Below, piece by piece: positions 51,565-59,533 of a stretch of 61,834 nt of DNA. Made by a program: the position numbers and the translations under genes. Below the pieces are notes generated by a model. That model made no database searches. It was not told where the DNA came from and was given only the letters and a program-made list of their open reading frames with translations. Every line of letters begins with the position of its first letter. The first letter of the stretch is position 1. This DNA comes from Candidatus Gastranaerophilales bacterium (GTDB lineage Bacteria; Cyanobacteriota; Vampirovibrionia; Gastranaerophilales; Gastranaerophilaceae), in contig CAAHDT010000021.1 in the NCBI GenBank assembly GCA_900770525.1, positions 1 through 61,834 on the forward strand. The letters are read 5' to 3'.

Positions 51565-52518
51565 TTATTTATTCAAACCTACACTGTTCAAAATTAATAA
51601 TACTAACTCATCATAACTGATACCCATTGCCGCAGCTTGTGCCGGAAGGTCACTTGTTTCAGTCATTCCGGGACTTGTATTGATTTCCAAGAAATATGGT
51701 TCATCATTCATAACCATAAAGTCAACTCGAGAAACGCCTGAACATCCTGCTGTTTCGTGAGCTTTTACGGCAATGTCTTTTATATGTTTAGTAGCTTCTG
51801 CTGAAAGTGCTGTTGAAGGAACGATAAAATCAGACATCCCTTTAGTATATTTTGCTTCAAAGTCATACCATTCATTTTTAGGTCTGATTTCAAGGATTTC
51901 TGTTGCAAATGCTTTTCCGTCTTTTTCAAGAACACCAACAGTAATGAAAAATCCATCAATGAATTCTTCTATTAATACATCTGCGTTAAATTTCGTTGCT
52001 TCATTATATGCAGGAACAAGTTCTTCCGGAGTATTAACCTTTGTCATGCCAAAGCTTGAACCTTCACAAACAGGTTTTGTAATAAGCGGGTATCTCAAAC
52101 CTTCACAAGCTTTTACAACATCTTCGCCCTTCTTAACGAAAACGGACTTGATAAGAGGAATATCCTTACAAGTAGATAAAACGCGTTTTGTATATTCTTT
52201 GTTCATACAAATTGCACTGGACATAACCCCACATCCTGCGTAAGGAATTTGAAGAATTTCCAAAATACCCTGTACACAGCCATCTTCTCCATATTTGCCA
52301 TGAAGAGCGTTGAATGCATAATCGTATTTGCCGTTAGCTAATTTTTGCGCAATATCTTTATCGACAATAACCATTTCAGCATTTGAATACCCTAATCTTT
52401 TTAAAGCTTCATAACAACCTTTTCCTGATCGCAATGAAACTTCTGCCTCTGATGACATCCCACCGCACAAAACGGCTATTTTTGCATCTTTATTTACTTT
52501 ATATTCAATATTTTGCAT
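51565..52518 (-). CDS. ddl: D-alanine--D-alanine ligase
   Basis: 317 aa ATP-grasp enzyme: VLCGGMSSEAEVSLRSG, ALHGKYGEDG, PYAGCGVMSSAICMNKEYTK, PLITKPVCEGSSFG, FAVKAHETAGCSGVSRVDFM and the metal-binding FLEINTSPGMT. It makes D-Ala-D-Ala for peptidoglycan. The start overlaps the murB end by 25 bp, with AGAGG before the ATG. Confidence 0.96.
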   Translation of the reverse strand: MQNIEYKVNKDAKIAVLCGGMSSEAEVSLRSGKGCYEALKRLGYSNAEMVIVDKDIAQKLANGKYDYAFNALHGKYGEDGCVQGILEILQIPYAGCGVMSSAICMNKEYTKRVLSTCKDIPLIKSVFVKKGEDVVKACEGLRYPLITKPVCEGSSFGMTKVNTPEELVPAYNEATKFNADVLIEEFIDGFFITVGVLEKDGKAFATEILEIRPKNEWYDFEAKYTKGMSDFIVPSTALSAEATKHIKDIAVKAHETAGCSGVSRVDFMVMNDEPYFLEINTSPGMTETSDLPAQAAAMGISYDELVLLILNSVGLNK

Positions 52519-53396
52519 AATTCTACCTCTCTTAAATTATTATTCCCTAAATATCTTACTTCAGGTTTCAATTCTATTCCAAATTTTGTTTTTACTGCTG
52601 AATACATTTTATACATAAGTTCCAAAACATCTCCGGATGTTCCAGCTCGCTTGTTTATAATGAAATTAGCATGATTTTCCCAAACATTCACCCCACCACA
52701 GGAAAATTCTTTTGCACCCACTTCGTCCAAAAGTTTTCCTGCGGAATTGTTATCTGGATTTCTGAAAACACTTCCACAATTTGGTAAAGCTAGTGATGGC
52801 TGTTTTTTCTTTCTAAAATCCAAATTCTCGTCCATTTTATTTTGGATTTCTTCAATTGATTTTGGCTCAAGTTCAAATTCCGCACCGAGAACGAGAATAT
52901 TATCCTTCTGGCAACGAGAAGTTCTGTAATCAAACCCCATCTCATCTTTATCGAGTTTAAAAACTCCTTTAGCTTTTGAGTAGCAAGTGACTTTTGTAAG
53001 TTTGTCGCTAATACATTGTCCATGAGCGGAAGCATTCATAAAAACTTCACCACCTAATGACCCGGGGAAGCCTATCATAAATTCAAACCCGCTTAAACCT
53101 TGTCCGGCTGCAAGTTGAGATAATTTTGGACCTTTTATACCGCATTCTGCATAACATTTGTTTCCGTCAAATTCAACGTTGCACATTTTAGTTGTAATAA
53201 TTATTGCGCCATTATATCCGTCACTTGATACAAGCGTATTTGACAAATTTCCAAATACCTCAATATCAGGTTCTGCTTTAACAACTTCAACAAACTCTTC
53301 TATTGAAACAGGAAAATAGGCTTTCTTAATTTCTCCGCCAATTTTAAAGCTTGTCAATTTTTTGATGTCATAATTTTCAATACACTCAACGGGCAA
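52494..53396 (-). CDS. murB: UDP-N-acetylenolpyruvoylglucosamine reductase
   Basis: 300 aa FAD enzyme: LTSFKIGGEIKKAYFP, GNLSNTLVSSDGYNG, the GFPGSLGGEVFMNASAHG loop, Y.TS.CQ, catalytic Ser in PNCGSVFRNP, and the closing EVRYLG. It reduces the enolpyruvyl group to lactyl in UDP-MurNAc synthesis. It overlaps murC by 11 bp and ddl by 25 bp, so the four genes are tightly coupled. Confidence 0.95.
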   Translation of the reverse strand: MPVECIENYDIKKLTSFKIGGEIKKAYFPVSIEEFVEVVKAEPDIEVFGNLSNTLVSSDGYNGAIIITTKMCNVEFDGNKCYAECGIKGPKLSQLAAGQGLSGFEFMIGFPGSLGGEVFMNASAHGQCISDKLTKVTCYSKAKGVFKLDKDEMGFDYRTSRCQKDNILVLGAEFELEPKSIEEIQNKMDENLDFRKKKQPSLALPNCGSVFRNPDNNSAGKLLDEVGAKEFSCGGVNVWENHANFIINKRAGTSGDVLELMYKMYSAVKTKFGIELKPEVRYLGNNNLREVELCKILNIK

Positions 53397-54768
53397 TGTC
53401 TACAACCTCTTCACTTAATTTGATAAGTTCTTTTCCTAAAGCATTGATTGTTCCTGCGCCAAGTCCTATTACAACATCGCCGCTTTTTAGTGTCGGGAAT
53501 AATTTTTTAGCAACCTCTTTCATATCACCGCTTATATATTCACAATCAGCCGAAACCTTAGAAGATAAATCTTTTACAAAATTGGCAGAATTTATGCCAT
53601 CTATCGGGTCTTCCGAGGCTGCATATACATCAGTTACGACAATTCTGTGAACTCCGTTAAAAGCATGCAAGAATTCATTCCACAAATTTTTAAGTCGAGA
53701 ATATCTGTGTGGTTGAAATACTGCAATAATATTTTTGTCTTTGAAATTTGCGGCAGCAGATAAAGTTGCTTTAATTTCAGTCGGATGGTGAGCGTAGTCA
53801 TCATAAACAGAAATTCCATTAAATGCTCCTACCTTCTGGAATCTTCTACCCATACCGGTGAATGTTGCAAAATGTGGTTTTACAAGCTCTAAATCTACTC
53901 CGGCTTGATGAAGACTTGCAAGAACTGACAATGCATTGTATACATTATGTTTACCTTTTAAGATAATCTTTAAGTCTGTTAAGAATTCATTTTTGTAGAA
54001 AATATCGAATGTTGTACAATCTTCTTCAAAAACAATGTTTTTTGCAACATAATCCGCTCCATCTGATAAGCCGAATGTCATAGTTTTATGTCCGTGTAAA
54101 CCTTTTGAAGCTTGGCAATCATTGTTTACCAAAACAACACCGTCTTGAGGCATTTTAGAAATGAATTTTTCAAATGTTTCCAAAATTGACTCTAAACCGT
54201 TCTTATAGAAATCCAAATGATCTGCTTCAAGGTTATTTACAACACAAATATTTGGAACATATTTAACGATAGTTCCGTCACTTTCGTCTAATTCTGCTGC
54301 AAAATATTTACCATCTTGGCAATGAGCGTTTGTATCAAGTTCCGGAATAATTCCACCAACAACATAAGATGGTTTTAAACCTGCTTTTTCCATAACATAA
54401 GAACTCAAACCGCTTGTTGTCGTTTTCCCGTGAGTCCCTGAATATCCTAGGAAAAATTTCCCTTGGCTTGAAATTTCTGCTAACAAATCTGATCTATGGT
54501 AAATTGGCAATCCCAATTCTTTTGCTCGAATAATTTCAGGATTTGTATCGCGAATAGCAGAACTTGCAATAACGACACTATTTTCAGGAACATTATCCGC
54601 ATTGTGTCCGATATGAACAACAGCTCCCATTTTCTTTAATTTTTGTACATATTTGCTATCACAAACATCTGAGCCGGAAACGTCACATCCGTTTTCTATT
54701 AAATATTTGGCTAATCCGCTCATTCCAACGCCACCAATGGCTATAAAATAATATTTCTTCTTATTCAA
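53386..54768 (-). CDS. murC: UDP-N-acetylmuramate--L-alanine ligase
   Basis: 460 aa, TTG start with AGGGA about 8 nt upstream. Mur ligase signatures: FIAIGGVGMSGLAKYL, ATP-binding GYSGTHGKTTTSGL (about 109-122), EADHLDFYK, and DDYAHHPTEIKATL. It adds L-Ala to UDP-MurNAc. First gene of the murC-murB-ddl-ftsQ run, with a TATAAT-type -10 on the minus strand about 40 bp upstream. Confidence 0.96.
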   Translation of the reverse strand: MNKKKYYFIAIGGVGMSGLAKYLIENGCDVSGSDVCDSKYVQKLKKMGAVVHIGHNADNVPENSVVIASSAIRDTNPEIIRAKELGLPIYHRSDLLAEISSQGKFFLGYSGTHGKTTTSGLSSYVMEKAGLKPSYVVGGIIPELDTNAHCQDGKYFAAELDESDGTIVKYVPNICVVNNLEADHLDFYKNGLESILETFEKFISKMPQDGVVLVNNDCQASKGLHGHKTMTFGLSDGADYVAKNIVFEEDCTTFDIFYKNEFLTDLKIILKGKHNVYNALSVLASLHQAGVDLELVKPHFATFTGMGRRFQKVGAFNGISVYDDYAHHPTEIKATLSAAANFKDKNIIAVFQPHRYSRLKNLWNEFLHAFNGVHRIVVTDVYAASEDPIDGINSANFVKDLSSKVSADCEYISGDMKEVAKKLFPTLKSGDVVIGLGAGTINALGKELIKLSEEVVDIAR

Positions 54769-54855
54769 AATTCTATCCCTAATCTATTTTTTATGTAACA
54801 CTCCAATTATAATACATAAATAAATTTTCGTTCTGATTTTTTGCAATTATTTACA

Positions 54856-54873
54856 TTTTTTCATGTGAAAAAA
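54856..54873 (-). terminator. Short palindrome, possible terminator of the XRE gene
   Basis: TTTTTTCA-TG-TGAAAAAA, 21 bp after the stop of the regulator gene. An A/T-only outer stem makes it weak; it could also be a regulatory site upstream of murC. Confidence 0.4.
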
Positions 54874-54893
54874 TTATGCAATAGAAATATAAA

Positions 54894-55169
54894 TTACTTT
54901 TCCAAGAACGAAAAATCAGACGGCAATTCTTCTTCTAATCTTTTGAATAATTCAGATGGCTTAAGCCCTAATGCTTCACACATAATAAGAATAGTCGTCA
55001 ATTTTGGTTCATTTGCCCCATTTTCAATCCTGCTAACCATTGACTTTTGAATATCGTATTCATCAGCAAGAACTCTTTGTGATTTATACTGCCCAATTCG
55101 TTCGGCAATCAATATTTTGCCTAAAGTTTTGTATACGATATCAGCTTTTTCTGAATACTTGTGTTGCAT
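54894..55169 (-). CDS. XRE-family helix-turn-helix regulator
   Basis: 91 aa. A single HTH_3 domain (about 15-75): LGKILIAERIGQYKSQRVLA, DEYDIQKSMVSRIENGANEP, LTTILIMCEALGLKPSELF. The N-terminal part is short and the C-terminus is acidic. No oligomerisation or peptidase domain, so it resembles small Cro-like or housekeeping XRE regulators. An inverted repeat 32 bp upstream (55201-55220) is a candidate autoregulatory site. Neighbours do not reveal a target. Confidence 0.88.
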   Translation of the reverse strand: MQHKYSEKADIVYKTLGKILIAERIGQYKSQRVLADEYDIQKSMVSRIENGANEPKLTTILIMCEALGLKPSELFKRLEEELPSDFSFLEK

Positions 55170-55200
55170 ACGTAGAATTTTATGCTAAACTTCTTTTGTA

Positions 55201-55220
55201 GGTTATCTATAGATAGAACC
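55201..55220. promoter_or_regulatory. Inverted repeat upstream of the XRE gene
   Basis: GGTT-ATCTA-TAGAT-AG-AACC: a perfect 10-bp core palindrome with flanking GGTT/AACC arms offset by two bases. Location in front of a small HTH gene suggests an operator. Confidence 0.4.
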
Positions 55221-55402
55221 AGCTAAAGGCTATTATATTTTGTCGAAAATTAGTAATAAAAATCTTTAGTAATTTAGATGAAGTTATAAATAAATATTCA
55301 ACAAAACCAAAAATTTTAAACCAATGGCATAAAGCCAACATTTAATGCGTAATTAACTTGTCTGGATTACGCAAAGCGGTTCAAGTATTGAACCGTTTTT
55401 TA
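55221..55402 (+). ncRNA. Candidate small RNA ending in a strong plus-strand terminator
   Basis: No gene lies on the plus strand here, yet a good intrinsic terminator does: CGGTTCAA-GTA-TTGAACCG (55377-55395) then TTTTTT. The minus-strand side has no T-run, so it does not serve the metallophosphoesterase gene. Two smaller hairpins precede it (TGGC/GCCA at 55325-55337; GCGTAAT/ATTACGC at 55347-55372). The 5' end and promoter are not defined, so the start coordinate is arbitrary. Not a tRNA or a recognised riboswitch. Confidence 0.4.
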
Positions 55403-56185
55403 TTTTGCAAAATTTATAACAACAATTTCGGGCACACAATTAAATCTTATAGGCAAAATACTTGTACCAATCCCATTCGTAACGTACATTATTTTTCCAT
55501 GTTCTTTTTTTAATCCATATAAATACCGAGTTCCATATTTGGATGGAACAGCTATAATTCGTCCGTCAGGGAAAACTATTTGTCCACCGTGTAAATGTCC
55601 TGCTAATGTTAATGCAACTCCCTCAGGGACTTCTGGAAATACATCAGGGGTATGTGTAAGAAGTATTACAGGACTTCCTACGCCAAACATTGCTTTTTTA
55701 ATATCCGGAGTAGAAGTCTGTAAATCCTTAACCCCTGCTATGGTAAATTTGCCAAAATCTTTGTTTTGGTTTTCAAGAACTGTTATTCCATTTTTTTCAA
55801 AAGCTTTTATGATTTTAAATTTGCCTTGCCATCCGTCATGATTTCCCATTACGGCAACTGTACCATACTTAGATTTGATGTGAGATAAATTTTTTGCAAT
55901 ATCTTCCGGAGCAAGCGTGAACCCGGGGCGATGCCCATTTACATAGTCTCCGCCAAGTAGCACAATATCAGGATGTTGTTTGTTTATTAGATTAATTGTT
56001 CTTTTAAGTCTGTATGTTTCATATGGTTTTACATGAAAATCACTTGCAAATACTATTTTTAAATCACTAAGATATGGGTTTTTAACAGTAATGTTGCGCA
56101 CAACAAGTAAATTTGGTTCAACAAAAACTGACCAAAAACCAATAAGTATCATTATTACGAATAACAAAACAAAAAAGTATTTCAT
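55400..56185 (-). CDS. Membrane-anchored calcineurin-like metallophosphoesterase
   Basis: 261 aa from ATG 56185. One N-terminal membrane helix (about 3-19), then the binuclear-metal motifs ASDFHVKP, GGDYVNG, MGNHDGW, LLTHTPDVF and GHLHGGQ. It belongs to the YkuE/YaeI-type group (COG1408 by memory), which includes Chlamydia LpxG, a UDP-2,3-diacylglucosamine hydrolase of lipid A synthesis. That role is possible here given the LPS genes but unproven. No SD; a -10-like TATCAT lies 7 nt before the ATG. Confidence 0.88.
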   Translation of the reverse strand: MKYFFVLLFVIMILIGFWSVFVEPNLLVVRNITVKNPYLSDLKIVFASDFHVKPYETYRLKRTINLINKQHPDIVLLGGDYVNGHRPGFTLAPEDIAKNLSHIKSKYGTVAVMGNHDGWQGKFKIIKAFEKNGITVLENQNKDFGKFTIAGVKDLQTSTPDIKKAMFGVGSPVILLTHTPDVFPEVPEGVALTLAGHLHGGQIVFPDGRIIAVPSKYGTRYLYGLKKEHGKIMYVTNGIGTSILPIRFNCVPEIVVINFAK

Positions 56186-56194
56186 AGGGATATG

Positions 56195-56216
56195 ATACAA
56201 CAAATATTTGTTGTAT
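56195..56216. promoter_or_regulatory. Perfect 22-bp palindrome between metallophosphoesterase and aroK
   Basis: ATACAACAAAT/ATTTGTTGTAT, identical on both strands, centred in the 40-bp gap between divergent ATGs. Its ends contribute to a -10-like hexamer for each gene (TATTAT plus strand 56214-56219; TATCAT minus strand), each about 6 nt from its ATG. Confidence 0.6.
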
Positions 56217-56225
56217 TATACCGGT

Positions 56226-56744
56226 ATGAAAAATAATATTGCATTAATAGGCATGATGGGTGCAGGTAAGACAACCGTTGCGGAAGAACTAAGCAGAGTT
56301 TTCCCAGAATACAATCTTGTAGACATAGACAGAGAAATCGAAAGAACTTCCGGTAAGAAAATCTCCGAATTGTTCCTGAAGTTTGGAGAGCAGCATTTTC
56401 GTGTTTTAGAAAGCGACAAAATTAAAAAATTTATTGCCAAAAGTCATCAAATTATTGCTCTTGGCGGTGGAGCTTTTGAAAATGAAGAAAATCGAAAAAA
56501 TATAAAAGATAATTGCACCGTAATATATCTGAAAGCTTCTGCTCAGGCAATTTATGATAGGATAAAATTAGAATTTCACAGACCTTTATTGCGCAGAAAT
56601 TTTTCGATTGAACGCATAAATGAAATTATGCAAATGCGTGAAAAAAATTATAACAAAGCTGACTTGACTTTTAACACAGATGATAAGACTCCCGAAGAAA
56701 TAACTTTTGAAATAGTAGGAGCTTTGAAAATTGGAAATAATTAA
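56226..56744 (+). CDS. aroK: Shikimate kinase
   Basis: 172 aa from ATG 56226. Walker A GMMGAGKTT (9-17), D[IL]D.EIE at 33-39 (shikimate-binding Asp), FGE..FR..E, the GGGAF Walker B-like loop, and the RPLLRR lid. It phosphorylates shikimate in aromatic amino acid synthesis. No SD; the -10-like box lies immediately upstream, suggesting a leaderless mRNA. It overlaps aroB by 14 bp. Confidence 0.95.
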   Translation: MKNNIALIGMMGAGKTTVAEELSRVFPEYNLVDIDREIERTSGKKISELFLKFGEQHFRVLESDKIKKFIAKSHQIIALGGGAFENEENRKNIKDNCTVIYLKASAQAIYDRIKLEFHRPLLRRNFSIERINEIMQMREKNYNKADLTFNTDDKTPEEITFEIVGALKIGNN

Positions 56745-57804
56745 CGTTAAAATAAATTCTAAAGAACAAGATTATTCAATATTTATTAATAATGAACCTA
56801 TTCATGATTTAAAGTCAAAAATTATGAAATACGTTCGGGGTAAAAATTTTCTTGTAGTAATTTCTGAAAAAGTAGAAAAGTTGTATGGTAAAATTCTCGG
56901 ATTTTCAAAAGAAGAAAAATTTGTTTTAAAAGATGGCGAGAAACAAAAAAATTTTAATAATTACCAAAAAATAATGAAATATGCACTTAAACATGGGCTT
57001 ACGCGCCAAGATGCAATTATCGCAATTGGTGGAGGAGTTGTTGGAGATATTTCAGGTTTTGTAGCGGCTACTTATATGCGCGGGATTGATTTTATTCAAG
57101 TTCCTACAACCTTGTTGGCTTGTGTGGATAGTTCTGTTGGCGGAAAAACTGCAATTGATACTGAGTTTGGGAAAAATCTTGTCGGGTGTTTTTATCAGCC
57201 GAAAGTTGTTTTAATAAACACTAATTTTTTAAAAACTTTGGATGAACGACAATATAAAACAGGACTTGGTGAGGTTGTCAAATATCTTTTTATCGAAAAA
57301 AGTTGTAACTGCAAAGAAGATTTGGATTTTACTAATTTTATGACCGAAAATATCGATAAAGTTCTTAAGCGCGATTTGAATGTCTTGAAAAAACTTATTG
57401 AAAATTGTATAAAGTTAAAAGCTGCTGTTGTAGAACAGGATGAAAAAGAATCCGGACTCAGAAAAATTCTTAATTTTGGTCATACATACGGGCATGCGGT
57501 AGAAAAAGTTACTAAATACAAAAAGTATACGCACGGTGAAGCGGTTGTCTGCGGGATAGTTTTTGCGTTTAATCTTGCCGAAAAAAGAGGGTTAATTGAC
57601 AAAAATTATAATTTTTTTGCGCAAGATATCTTGAATAAATTTAATTTCAAAAAAATACCTGAACTAAATAAAGATAAACTATTAAAGGCAATGAAAGCTG
57701 ACAAAAAAGCGACAAGCGATAACATAGTATTTATATTACCTACAGATTATTCTACGGTACAGGAATTTAGTTTGAACGAAGATGAAATATTTACAGATAA
57801 ATAG
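56731..57804 (+). CDS. aroB: 3-dehydroquinate synthase
   Basis: 357 aa, TTG start (AGGAG about 10 nt upstream), inside the aroK end. NAD-binding GGGVVGDISGFVAATYMRG, QVPTTLLACVDSSVGGKTAID, the zinc ligands in GLGEVVKY, FGHTYGHAVE and HGEAV. It cyclises DAHP to 3-dehydroquinate. Translationally coupled to aroK. Confidence 0.96.
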   Translation: MEIINVKINSKEQDYSIFINNEPIHDLKSKIMKYVRGKNFLVVISEKVEKLYGKILGFSKEEKFVLKDGEKQKNFNNYQKIMKYALKHGLTRQDAIIAIGGGVVGDISGFVAATYMRGIDFIQVPTTLLACVDSSVGGKTAIDTEFGKNLVGCFYQPKVVLINTNFLKTLDERQYKTGLGEVVKYLFIEKSCNCKEDLDFTNFMTENIDKVLKRDLNVLKKLIENCIKLKAAVVEQDEKESGLRKILNFGHTYGHAVEKVTKYKKYTHGEAVVCGIVFAFNLAEKRGLIDKNYNFFAQDILNKFNFKKIPELNKDKLLKAMKADKKATSDNIVFILPTDYSTVQEFSLNEDEIFTDK

Positions 57805-57821
57805 TGAAAGTGAGGAACATT

Positions 57822-58571
57822 ATGATAAAAGTTGCTGTGTGCGGTGCATTAGGTAAAATGGGAACAGAAGTATGCAATGCGGTGGAAGAATGTAGTGAAA
57901 CAGAACTTGTTGCCAAGATTGATATCGCAGGTTCTGGGACATACCAATCTATAGAAGAAGCTCACAGAGTTTGTGATATTGACGTTTTAGTTGATTTTAC
58001 CCAGCCGGCTTCTATTTTTGAAAATGCAAAATATTGTTTGAATAATGAAATAAAAATAGTTATCGGAACAACGGGGTTAAAGGATGAAGAAATCGACTTT
58101 TTAAAAGACTTGTCTGTAAAAAATAATACTTCTTGTCTTATTGCTCCAAACTTTTCAACAGGTGCGGTGTTGATGATGATGTTCTCAAAACAAGCTGCAA
58201 AATACTTTGATAATGCTGAAATAATTGAACTTCATCATAACCAGAAAAAAGATGCTCCGTCAGGAACAGCGATTAAAACAGCTCTTATGATGTCAGAAGA
58301 AAAAGACAGTTTTGTAAAAGGGAATTGTCCTGAAAAAGAAACTGTTCAAGGCGCGAGAGGCGGAATATCTTATTCAGATATCCATATCCATTCTGTAAGA
58401 ATGCCGGGGTATATCGCTTCTCAAGAAGTTATTTTCGGTTCAAGCGGACAGGTGTTCAAAATTAGACATGATTCAATGGATAGAAAATGTTATATGCAGG
58501 GGGTTTTGCTTGCCGTGAAACATGTTGCCCAAAATAATGATTTTGTCTATGGGTTAGAAAATATTTTATAG
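57822..58571 (+). CDS. dapB: 4-hydroxy-tetrahydrodipicolinate reductase
   Basis: 249 aa from ATG 57822 with GTGAGG 7 nt upstream; a GTG earlier in frame is less likely. NAD(P)-binding CGALGKMG, DVLVDFTQPAS, IGTTGL, APNFSTGAVLMM, and the catalytic HHNQKKDAPSGTA. It reduces HTPA toward lysine and diaminopimelate, feeding the mur pathway. It follows aroB by 17 bp. Confidence 0.96.
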   Translation: MIKVAVCGALGKMGTEVCNAVEECSETELVAKIDIAGSGTYQSIEEAHRVCDIDVLVDFTQPASIFENAKYCLNNEIKIVIGTTGLKDEEIDFLKDLSVKNNTSCLIAPNFSTGAVLMMMFSKQAAKYFDNAEIIELHHNQKKDAPSGTAIKTALMMSEEKDSFVKGNCPEKETVQGARGGISYSDIHIHSVRMPGYIASQEVIFGSSGQVFKIRHDSMDRKCYMQGVLLAVKHVAQNNDFVYGLENIL

Positions 58572-58627
58572 TATTTTTTAGTGCCGATACTGCTATGTTG
58601 CGCATTCGTTAAAATTATGTAAAGATT

Positions 58628-58656
58628 CTTCCATTAAAATTTTTTGGAAGTATAAT
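58628..58656 (+). promoter_or_regulatory. Putative promoter with overlapping inverted repeat, PxpA-like gene
   Basis: TATAAT at 58651-58656. Immediately before it is CTTCCA ... TGGAAG (58628-58633 with 58645-58650), which spans the expected -35 position, so a repressor site or a weak hairpin are both possible. Confidence 0.4.
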
Positions 58657-58683
58657 TTAGTGTGTAATATAGTAAAGAGAAAG

Positions 58684-59484
58684 ATGGTTATGCAACAAGC
58701 TCAAGAGAGAAAAAAAATAGATAATATAGATTTTAATATAGATTTAGCGCAAAGTTTTGGAATTTATAAAAATAATAACGAGTATTCGCTTTTGGATTAT
58801 GCAAGTTCTGTGAATATTTCTTGCGGTTTTCATGCAGGTGATCCTATGTCTATTAGGGAAGCCTTGTTGAAAGCTAAGGAAAAAAATGTTGTAGTTGGAG
58901 CGCACATAGGTTTTCATGATATTCAAGGTTTTGGATATCGCCAGATGCAGTTGAGTGATGAAGAAATTGAGGCTCTTGTTGTTTATCAGGTTGGTGCTTT
59001 GATGTCTTTTGCAAAAACTTACAAATTAGAAATTGAACATGTAAGACCTCATGGGGCTATGTATCAGCAGGCTGCCGAAGATTTTAATTTTTCTTGTGCA
59101 ATTGCAAAAGCTATCAAAAAATGTTCTCAATGGCTTGTATATTATGGGTCTGCCGGTGAAGTTATTTCGAAAGTAGGTGATTATGTAAATCTGCCTATTG
59201 CGCAAGAAGTTCACTTGGAAAAGAACTATAACGTTGATGGAACAATAGATTTTTCTCGCAGAGATAACGAGAATATTTTTGCTTCAATTAACAGATTAAA
59301 ATCATTGCTTGCTACTTCTCAAATAGATAATATTGCAGGCGGAAAGACTTTTGTAGAAGCTGATACTATTCACTTCTCAAACAAAATTGCAAATGCGCAA
59401 GCTCTGATTAAACAGTCAAAAGAACTAATTACACCGGTTCCTGTTAATTATAAAAATGTATACCCATCAGGGTGGGTAGAATAG
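58684..59484 (+). CDS. LamB/YcsF (PxpA-like) family protein, divergent
   Basis: 266 aa; either ATG 58684 or ATG 58690 is plausible. Matches the 5-oxoprolinase subunit A family: ASSVNISCGFHAGDPMSI, VVGAHIGFHDIQGFGYRQM, VVYQVGALM, HVRPHGAMYQQA. It departs at the usually conserved NCDLGE start, which reads NIDLAQ (Glu to Gln), and GFGRR is GFGYR. PxpA works with PxpB and PxpC to open 5-oxoproline; neither partner gene is in the window. A related but different amidohydrolase function is possible. Confidence 0.8.
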   Translation: MVMQQAQERKKIDNIDFNIDLAQSFGIYKNNNEYSLLDYASSVNISCGFHAGDPMSIREALLKAKEKNVVVGAHIGFHDIQGFGYRQMQLSDEEIEALVVYQVGALMSFAKTYKLEIEHVRPHGAMYQQAAEDFNFSCAIAKAIKKCSQWLVYYGSAGEVISKVGDYVNLPIAQEVHLEKNYNVDGTIDFSRRDNENIFASINRLKSLLATSQIDNIAGGKTFVEADTIHFSNKIANAQALIKQSKELITPVPVNYKNVYPSGWVE

Positions 59485-59533
59485 AATTAAATTTAGTTGT
59501 GTAGATGATTATAGATTAAGGTTGAAAGATAAA

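Noticed and set aside
55377..55395. tRNA T-arm (GGTTCAA)
   Set aside because: The sequence folds as a terminator hairpin. No acceptor or anticodon arms fit around it. No tRNA found anywhere in the window.
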